Source: Paludibacteraceae bacterium
GTDB taxonomy: Bacteria > Bacteroidota > Bacteroidia > Bacteroidales > Paludibacteraceae
Direction of reading: 5' to 3'
Assembly: GCA_905233375.1 (NCBI GenBank)
Contig: CAJOEJ010000002.1
Span: forward strand, 108,677-172,676
DNA: 64,000 nt
Shown here: piece by piece, positions 45,005-50,867 of the stretch
Position numbering within the stretch: position 1 is the first letter of the stretch
Layout of the letters: each line of letters begins with the position of its first letter
Translations under genes and position numbers: made by a program
Notes under the pieces: model-generated
The model's database searches: none
Told to the model about the DNA's origin: nothing
The model's input: the letters and a program-made list of their open reading frames with translations, nothing else

Positions 45005-45125
45005 TATTCATAAAATATCCATATACTATTCATATGCATTTCTTATGTTATTCATATGCGATTTATATGATATTGATATGCTATTCATAGGTTATTGCTA
45101 TGACATTCTTGTGATATTCATAGAA
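45005..45125. repeat. 11-bp tandem array, 11 units
   Basis: Eleven contiguous units of exactly 11 bp, consensus TATTCATATGC with 1-4 changes each (for example TATCCATATAC, TATTGATATGC, TATTCATAGGT). The period is kept without a single indel over 121 bp. It contains an 18-codon open frame (45034-45090) that may be chance. Confidence 0.9.
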
Positions 45126-45181
45126 TATAATCGACACTAAGTCCTAATCATTACGTAACAACACTATAACAATATACTACT

Positions 45182-45616
45182 ATGGCTAAAGTTTCTTTTA
45201 CACCCGGTATTGACGGTACGGCTGGCGCGTTGTCAAAACAGGGAATTATCACGCGCCAGAAAACATACCGCGATGCACGCGGTCGCATCATTGCCTACGG
45301 CAAACAGGAAGGCTATTTCATCGCTCATCCGCGCGATTTCAAACGCGATCCCATGCAGGGCAAGGAATTGGAGCACCACAATCTCTGGCGGGACGTCTGC
45401 CGCCAAGCCAAGACCGAACTCGCCGATCCTGAGTTACGTTCACAATGGGAAGAGCGCTTCTACGCCCAACTGCCATCTACCAAAGGCACCCTTCCCGACC
45501 CGATGGCACCCATTGACAATGCTACCGGCGCACAGAAACGCTACGTCCAGCTGTACGCTTTCACACGGGCTATGATCTACCAGGAACGCAAATCCCAAAC
45601 TCCCGAAAACATTTAA
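45182..45616 (+). CDS. Orphan hypothetical protein
   Basis: 144 residues, basic, no signal peptide: MAKVSFTPGIDGTAGALSKQGIITRQKTYRDARGRIIAYGK at the start in two segments, then LWRDVCRQAKTELADPELRSQWEERFYAQ. The layout, with a Gly-containing start, strand-rich middle and an 'A...ELADPEL...W' helix, fits a loosely defined group of small Bacteroidota proteins of unknown function. It loosely parallels the orphan at 16420. Its leader carries an 11-bp array. A composite terminator-promoter module follows 22 nt later. Confidence 0.72.
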   Translation: MAKVSFTPGIDGTAGALSKQGIITRQKTYRDARGRIIAYGKQEGYFIAHPRDFKRDPMQGKELEHHNLWRDVCRQAKTELADPELRSQWEERFYAQLPSTKGTLPDPMAPIDNATGAQKRYVQLYAFTRAMIYQERKSQTPENI

Positions 45617-45637
45617 CACCATTTTTAGCCATCTATC

Positions 45638-45687
45638 AAAAAAAACGCACAAAAATTTGCACATGTGCGTTTTTTTTCGTACCTTTG
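45638..45687 (+). promoter_or_regulatory. Composite terminator-promoter module (copy 3)
   Basis: A8, ACGCAC arm, AAAAATT, TTGCACATGTGCGT (45657-45670), T-tract, CG, TACCTTTG (45680-45687). It matches the minus-strand copy at 37585-37634 almost base for base. It lies after the orphan gene and before queH. Confidence 0.8.
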
Positions 45688-45720
45688 CAGGCTGAAAAAA
45701 ATTTGAACATACCACCCGTA

Positions 45721-46314
45721 ATGAAACAACCATCTATTATAGTACCCGAGGGGTGTACGCGCGTGCTGCTACATGCGTGCTGTGCGCCTTGTTCCAGCGC
45801 GATCGTGGAATGGTTGTTGGCGCATGACATAGAACCGGTCATCTATTACTACAACCCCAACATCTACCCGCTCGAGGAGTATGAGATCCGCAAGAACGAA
45901 AGCAAACGCCATGCGGAGAGTCTGGGTATCCAATGGATTGACGAAAATTATAACCACGAGGCATGGTGGCATGATATTTGTGGGCTGGAAAACGAGCCGG
46001 AACGGGGCAAGCGCTGCGAGGTGTGTTTCTACCACCGCTTGTTAGCAACCGCCCGGAAAGCGCAGGAGTTGGGCATTCCCTTCTTTGCCACTACCCTCGC
46101 CTCTTCACGATGGAAGAATCTGGAGCAGATCAATGCGGCAGGTGAGAGGGCAGCTGAAGTGGTGAATAATGCGCGTCCGGAGACAATCCGGTTCTGGGCG
46201 CAGAACTGGCGCAAAGACGGATTGCAGGAACGAAGAAACGAATTATTGAAAGAGTACGCCTTCTACAACCAGACCTATTGCGGATGTGAGTACTCGAGGA
46301 ATGTTAAATCATAA
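45721..46314 (+). CDS. queH: Epoxyqueuosine reductase QueH
   Basis: 197 residues. Converts epoxyqueuosine to queuosine in tRNA, the non-orthologous alternative to QueG. Conserved cysteines are in LLHACCAPCSS near 17-27, GKRCEVCFYHRL near 97-108 and TYCGCEYS near the C-terminus, with YYYNPNIYPLEEYEIRKNE as the other signature. These bind an Fe-S cluster and a second metal. The ATG at 45721 is used by homology; an in-frame ATG at 45685 would overlap the promoter. It is the first gene of the long plus-strand run. Confidence 0.92.
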   Translation: MKQPSIIVPEGCTRVLLHACCAPCSSAIVEWLLAHDIEPVIYYYNPNIYPLEEYEIRKNESKRHAESLGIQWIDENYNHEAWWHDICGLENEPERGKRCEVCFYHRLLATARKAQELGIPFFATTLASSRWKNLEQINAAGERAAEVVNNARPETIRFWAQNWRKDGLQERRNELLKEYAFYNQTYCGCEYSRNVKS

Positions 46315-46322
46315 ATGACAAG

Positions 46323-47996
46323 ATGAAAAAGATTTGGATGATCGTGCTTTTGGCTGTTGGGATAACAGCCTGCACAGAAAGAAACACGCCCGGTGATCCG
46401 ACGGACGACACAAGCGGTTCGGACACTACGGCAGTCACTCCGGGAGACACGGTGATCGTCTCTACGGACACTATCACTATCACGTGGAACGGAACAGCGA
46501 CCACGATAGAGGGCGAACACAGCGGAGTGAGTGTCAACGGCACAAACGGATACGTGACCGTCAACTCGACCGTTAAAGATATCACGTATATCCTGCGCGG
46601 AAACGGTCAGGGACAGCTCTCCATCTACGGAACCAACCGCCACCAGCTCGTTCTGGACAATTTGACGCTTGCGTGCTCAGATGGTCCGGCAATCAACAAC
46701 CAGTGTAAGAAAAGCTGTTTTGTCGTGCTGCAAGGCACGAACAGCCTGTCCGATGGCTACGACTACGCCACGACGGACGAAGACCGCAAAGCCGCATTCT
46801 TCAGCGAAGGGCAGATGATTTTCTCGGGCAACGGAACTTTAGACGTGAAAGGATCGTACAAGCATGCCGTCGCCAGCGATGACTACATCCAGTTTGCGCA
46901 GAGTACGGGCACGCTGACCTTGTCTGCCGCCAATGACGGCTTGCATGCCAATGACGGTATCTATATCGACGGCGGTACGTTCACCATCAAAGCGGAAAGT
47001 GACGGTATCCAGTGTGACAGCCTCATCGTCATCAACGGCGGTTCTGTCACGATCAGCGCAGGGGGAGACGGCATTCAGTCCGACACGGCTTCCGTCACAA
47101 TCAACGGCGGTTCGGTCACCGTCACCAAAGCCGGAGACAAGGGTATCACGGCGTTCGGAGACATCATCATCACGGACGGGACCATCCGCATCACGAGCGA
47201 ATACAAATGCCTCAAAGCCGGCAAGAAAGAGGACAAGACCATCATCAGTGCCGGCAAGATAGACATTAGCGGCGGTGACATCCAGTGTATCTGCACGGGC
47301 ACTTCGTCCGGCGGATGGGGCAACTCGGACACCAGCAGTCCCGAGGCGATCGAAGCAAAGGGCACGCTCACCATCAGCGGCGGATACGTCTATGCGCAGT
47401 CTTCGGACGACGCCATCAATGCGGCGGGTGACCTGACCATCAGCGGCGGATACGTGTGCGCCTACTCGACCGGCAACGACGGTATAGATGCCAACGGAAA
47501 CCTCTATATACAAGGCGGAGTCGTCTATGCGATCGGTTCAAGTAGTCCCGAGGTGGCACTGGACGCCAATACGGAAGGCGGCAAGAAGCTTTATATCCAG
47601 GGCGGCACGATCATAGCAATCGGCAACCTGGAGAGCGGCGCCAGCATAAGCGGCGGAACGTGCAAAAGTGCCAGTTCATGGAACGCCAACACGTGGTACG
47701 CCCTGTATAACGGCACTGAGCTCGTCACCGCGTTCCAGACACCGTCCACTACTTCCTCAAGCTACTGGGCTCCTCCCGGCGGCGGACCCGGCGGAGGAGG
47801 ACCTGGAGGCGGAGGTCCCGGCGGAGGTGGAAGCAGTCTCAAAATGGTAGTCTATACATCCTCCGAACCGGCACTTCAGTCCGGCGTGACGGTAAGCGGC
47901 GGAACGGAGATCCTCAACGGCATGATGAACCCCACTGCGGGCGTGACAGGAGGAACCAGCGTGAGCCTGAGTAACTACAGTAACAGCAGATGGTAA
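46323..47996 (+). CDS. Cthe_2159-like carbohydrate-binding-domain lipoprotein
   Basis: 557 residues. Lipoprotein signal MKKIWMIVLLAVGITACTE (lipobox ITAC). The main domain (about 60-440) is a right-handed beta-helix type made of repeats with GGSVTIS, GGTFTIKAESDGIQCD and SGGYVYAQSSDDAINAAG; DDGIxxDG-like Asp motifs may bind calcium. The family founder Cthe_2159 binds cellulose and acidic sugars. A Gly/Pro linker near 485-505 (PPGGGPGGGG-type repeats) leads to a short C-terminal domain. It heads the cluster with the VTC and DUF4956 genes. Confidence 0.85.
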   Translation: MKKIWMIVLLAVGITACTERNTPGDPTDDTSGSDTTAVTPGDTVIVSTDTITITWNGTATTIEGEHSGVSVNGTNGYVTVNSTVKDITYILRGNGQGQLSIYGTNRHQLVLDNLTLACSDGPAINNQCKKSCFVVLQGTNSLSDGYDYATTDEDRKAAFFSEGQMIFSGNGTLDVKGSYKHAVASDDYIQFAQSTGTLTLSAANDGLHANDGIYIDGGTFTIKAESDGIQCDSLIVINGGSVTISAGGDGIQSDTASVTINGGSVTVTKAGDKGITAFGDIIITDGTIRITSEYKCLKAGKKEDKTIISAGKIDISGGDIQCICTGTSSGGWGNSDTSSPEAIEAKGTLTISGGYVYAQSSDDAINAAGDLTISGGYVCAYSTGNDGIDANGNLYIQGGVVYAIGSSSPEVALDANTEGGKKLYIQGGTIIAIGNLESGASISGGTCKSASSWNANTWYALYNGTELVTAFQTPSTTSSSYWAPPGGGPGGGGPGGGGPGGGGSSLKMVVYTSSEPALQSGVTVSGGTEILNGMMNPTAGVTGGTSVSLSNYSNSRW

Positions 47997-48020
47997 AAAC
48001 GCACAAACATAAAACGTCAT

Positions 48021-48449
48021 ATGAAAAAGTACATCTATATTCTGGTATGTCTGCTGATAGCAGGGACATCCGCAGCACAGAGTCTGCTGACACCGGAACA
48101 ATTAGCCAAACGGGAGAAACGCAAGAACCTCACCGTCAAAGAGTGGAACACCGATTCGAAGACCAAGACCCGCTGGTTGGACCACGTCAAAGTGTATGAC
48201 GCCCAAGGGCGTTGCATCGAGGAGATCGAATACGCCAGTTACGGACAACGGAAGCGCGTGACCAGCACCTATGACGACACGACCGGCAAGGTGCTCGAAG
48301 AAGTGGAGTACAACGACCGAAACCGCCCGGTGCGTATCCGCAAGTATGAGTGGAACGCCGACGGAACCAAAGCCAAGCAGTACAACTACCTGCCCAACGG
48401 CAAGCTCTTCAGCGTGAAAGTGTTCGAGTATATTTTTTCGGATAAATAA
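48021..48449 (+). CDS. Small secreted hypothetical protein
   Basis: 142 residues. Signal peptide MKKYIYILVCLLIAGTSAAQ; the mature part has repeated two-strand units (WLDHVKVYDAQGRCIEEIEYAS, KRVTSTYDDTTGKVLEEVEYND, VRIRKYEWNADGTKAKQYNYLPNG), like RHS/YD-type or antitoxin-wing beta repeats. No specific family was named. It lies between the Cthe_2159-like lipoprotein and the VTC gene and is probably cotranscribed. Its stop codon is inside a palindromic repeat. Confidence 0.75.
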   Translation: MKKYIYILVCLLIAGTSAAQSLLTPEQLAKREKRKNLTVKEWNTDSKTKTRWLDHVKVYDAQGRCIEEIEYASYGQRKRVTSTYDDTTGKVLEEVEYNDRNRPVRIRKYEWNADGTKAKQYNYLPNGKLFSVKVFEYIFSDK

Positions 48450-48481
48450 CCCCTCCCAGCCTCCCCTCAAGGGAGGAGCTT
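48448..48481. repeat. Palindromic repeat before the VTC gene
   Basis: AACCCCTCCCAGCCTCCCC and TCAAGGGAGGAGCTT form one unit of the REP-like family. It overlaps the preceding stop codon, and its GGGAGGAG lies about 8 nt upstream of the proposed TTG start at 48488. Confidence 0.78.
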
Positions 48482-48487
48482 TGGTCA

Positions 48488-49270
48488 TTGGATACGATAA
48501 CTGACATATTATCCTCGTTTGCGCCGATCAGTCTGGCGGAGATGGAGAGCGTCAAGCTCATGAACCGCATCGACACCAAGTATGCGGTGCCTTTGTCGGT
48601 TCTGCCGGCTATCCTTCAGGCGGCACAGGCGGATTATTATGCCCAGCAGATAGACGGGCTGCGTATTGCGACCTATGACACCATGTACTACGACACGGAC
48701 ACGCTCGATATGTACATCCGTCATCATGACCGCCAGCTGGTACGCCAGAAAATACGCGTCCGCCAATATGTGGAGAGCCGTTTGACGTTCCTGGAGATCA
48801 AGAAAAAGAACAACAAAGGGCGTACCAAGAAGAAACGTATCTCCGTTCCGGGCTTTGAACTGACGGCAGGAACGTTCGGCGAGAGCAAACGCGAAATATG
48901 GAGCGTGGAGGATTTTATTGCCGCCAAGAGCCGGTACATATGGAGCGAGTTGAGTCCGCATCTCAGTACGCAGTTCCACCGCATAACGCTCGTCAACAAA
49001 GCCAAGACCGAACGCCTGACCATTGACCTCGATCTCGTTTGGCACAATGTGGTGACGGGGGAGACGAAGACGTTCCCGGAACTGGTCATCATCGAACTCA
49101 AACGGGACGGCAACGTGCCATCACCCATGACCGGCATCCTGCTAAGCCAGCGTGTACATCCGCTCAAAATCAGCAAATACTGCATCGGGACGGCGCTGAC
49201 CTCTCCCGGACTCAAGAAGAACCGCTTCAAAGACAAGATCCGAAGAATTGAAAAAATGCTAAATGCTTAA
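48488..49270 (+). CDS. VTC-domain polyphosphate polymerase-like protein
   Basis: 260 residues forming one VTC (triphosphate tunnel) domain. Tunnel residues are visible in order: MNRIDTKY near 27; VRQKIRVRQY near 85; TFLEIKKKNNKGRTKKKR near 98; TIDLDLVWHN near 179; VIIELKRDG near 200 (Glu); KISKYCIG near 220 (Lys). In yeast Vtc4 such residues polymerise phosphate from ATP into polyphosphate. There is no SPX domain and no membrane helix. The start is TTG 48488: the first ATG (48542) would cut the conserved lead-in. The DUF4956 gene follows after 13 nt. Confidence 0.87.
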   Translation: MDTITDILSSFAPISLAEMESVKLMNRIDTKYAVPLSVLPAILQAAQADYYAQQIDGLRIATYDTMYYDTDTLDMYIRHHDRQLVRQKIRVRQYVESRLTFLEIKKKNNKGRTKKKRISVPGFELTAGTFGESKREIWSVEDFIAAKSRYIWSELSPHLSTQFHRITLVNKAKTERLTIDLDLVWHNVVTGETKTFPELVIIELKRDGNVPSPMTGILLSQRVHPLKISKYCIGTALTSPGLKKNRFKDKIRRIEKMLNA

Positions 49271-49283
49271 ATGCTAAAATGAT

Positions 49284-50036
49284 ATGATACAAGTAGATTT
49301 GTCAAACCCCACGTTGGAGTTTTTAGAGAACGATCCGGACATCGCCGCCAAATTCGGACAAGCGGATAGTATCTCCTATCTCATGAATTCGATTGCTGAC
49401 TTTCTGCATGTAGGAAGCAATCTGATCACCATGCCGCTCATGTTCCTGTTCAATTTGCTGGTAACATGGCTCATTGTATATTGTGTCTATTACCGTTTCG
49501 GGCGTCGCCGCGACTACTACGTCACGTTCATGCTCTTCTCCAGCGGTATGTTCCTCCTGTTGTGGCTGATGCAGATTCTGGATATACAAACAGGATTCGT
49601 ATTGGGTCTTTTCGCCATCTTCGGCATGATCCGTTACCGTACCGAAACAGTGCCTATCCGCGAGATGAACTACATGTTTATCGTCATCGCCGTCTCCGTC
49701 ATCAACTCGCTCAGCCTCAAAGCGGACGATCTGCCCTGGTATCACCTGGTGTTTGCGAACGCGCTTATTATTGCGTTAGCGTGGGGGTTCGAAGCATGGC
49801 AGGCGCGCAAACGTACCTCGACCAAGATCATTCTGTATGAGAAAATAGAGAACATCAAACCCGAAAACCGTGCGGCGCTGATAGCGGATTTAGAGGAACG
49901 GACGGGACTAAAGGTATTGGATGTAGAGATCGGGCATATTGATTTCCTGCGCGACGTGGCGTATATCAAAGTGACCTATCCTCTGGAGAAAGGCAAAGTG
50001 GTAAACAGTATTGACCAGATAACGAAATTCAAATGA
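49284..50036 (+). CDS. DUF4956 membrane protein
   Basis: 250 residues. About four membrane helices (ITMPLMFLFNLLVTWLIVYCV, YVTFMLFSSGMFLLLWLMQIL, FVLGLFAIFGMIRY, YHLVFANALIIALAWGF) with the conserved FGMIRYRTETVPIREMNYMFI motif between helices 3 and 4, then a cytoplasmic ~80-residue domain (LEERTGLKVLDVEIGHIDFLRDVAYIKVTYP in two strands). DUF4956 genes are frequent neighbours of VTC genes; function unknown. It overlaps the next gene by ATGA. Confidence 0.87.
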   Translation: MIQVDLSNPTLEFLENDPDIAAKFGQADSISYLMNSIADFLHVGSNLITMPLMFLFNLLVTWLIVYCVYYRFGRRRDYYVTFMLFSSGMFLLLWLMQILDIQTGFVLGLFAIFGMIRYRTETVPIREMNYMFIVIAVSVINSLSLKADDLPWYHLVFANALIIALAWGFEAWQARKRTSTKIILYEKIENIKPENRAALIADLEERTGLKVLDVEIGHIDFLRDVAYIKVTYPLEKGKVVNSIDQITKFK

Positions 50037-50854
50037 GAAAACTATTGGCGGTCATAGCGGCATTGGTCATAGTGCCGGCAGTGAAAGCGTGGGACTACAA
50101 TGCAACGGGGCAGACAACGGAACAGAGCGTTCAGTTGCGTGCCGGCGCGGACTTTTCCAAGAAATGGAAGAGCGGACTCCAGTTGAGCATTGCGGAGGAC
50201 CTGCGTTTTAATCTGTACGACGCGGAGAGCGGCATGACGACAGATATGGTTTCCCTCGACACGACGTACGGCGCTTCGTTCAACAAGTCCTACACTACCC
50301 TGACCCTGTCTTATGCCCATCCGTCTTTCAACTTCCTGAAAATAGATGCGGGCTACACCTTGCGGCTGTTGGGGGACAAAGGATGGAGCGACCCGAATAA
50401 GTTTCTCCGTCACCGGGTGTTCGGAGGCGTGACCGCTTCGTACCGGAACGACCATATCAAACTCTATCTGCGTGAACGGGTGGTATGCGACATGCGTACC
50501 GACAGTGTGAATCTGCTGGAGAAAAACCGGTACAACTGCTTTCTCCGTAGCCGCTTGGGAGCCGAGTTCGTCGTTCCCGGCAAACCGCTCAAACCCTATC
50601 TGTGGACGGAACTGGAGAACACTCTCAACGCACCGGAGTACCAACGGAAAAACGGACAACAGTATATCAGTCACGTACGTACGCAAGCCGGACTCAAATG
50701 GCGCTTGACACAACGGAGCAGTCTGGAGTTTTACTACCGTTTCCAGTACGGCTACAACCGCGATATCAACATCACGAAAAAGAAAGAACTGATCGAGCTG
50801 ACAGAAGAAAAATCCTTCATGCACGCCATAGGCATAACGTACCATTTTAATTGA
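50033..50854 (+). CDS. DUF2490 outer-membrane protein
   Basis: 273 residues. Signal peptide MRKLLAVIAALVIVPAVKAW, then amphipathic beta-strands (SVQLRAGADFSKKWKSGLQLSIAEDLRF split by turns, TTLTLSYAHPSFNFLKIDAGYTLRL, LSSLEFYYRFQYGYN-like) ending in HAIGITYHFN with a terminal aromatic/Asn, typical of barrel insertion. It is a probable 10-12-strand outer-membrane protein of unknown function. ATGA overlap with the DUF4956 gene ties it to the VTC cluster. Confidence 0.85.
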   Translation: MRKLLAVIAALVIVPAVKAWDYNATGQTTEQSVQLRAGADFSKKWKSGLQLSIAEDLRFNLYDAESGMTTDMVSLDTTYGASFNKSYTTLTLSYAHPSFNFLKIDAGYTLRLLGDKGWSDPNKFLRHRVFGGVTASYRNDHIKLYLRERVVCDMRTDSVNLLEKNRYNCFLRSRLGAEFVVPGKPLKPYLWTELENTLNAPEYQRKNGQQYISHVRTQAGLKWRLTQRSSLEFYYRFQYGYNRDINITKKKELIELTEEKSFMHAIGITYHFN

Positions 50855-50867
50855 GAATTGAATATTG

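Larger units (their letters stand above)
44434..45181. other. Gene-poor region upstream of the 45182 orphan gene
   Basis: 748 nt without a supported gene. It holds the TPM promoter (44493-44524), TTTGTACATTG microsatellites (44640-44905), a long hairpin (44738-44783), a plus-strand promoter (44934-44965), and an 11-unit 11-bp array (45005-45125) in what would be a ~210-nt leader of the orphan gene. Confidence 0.65.
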
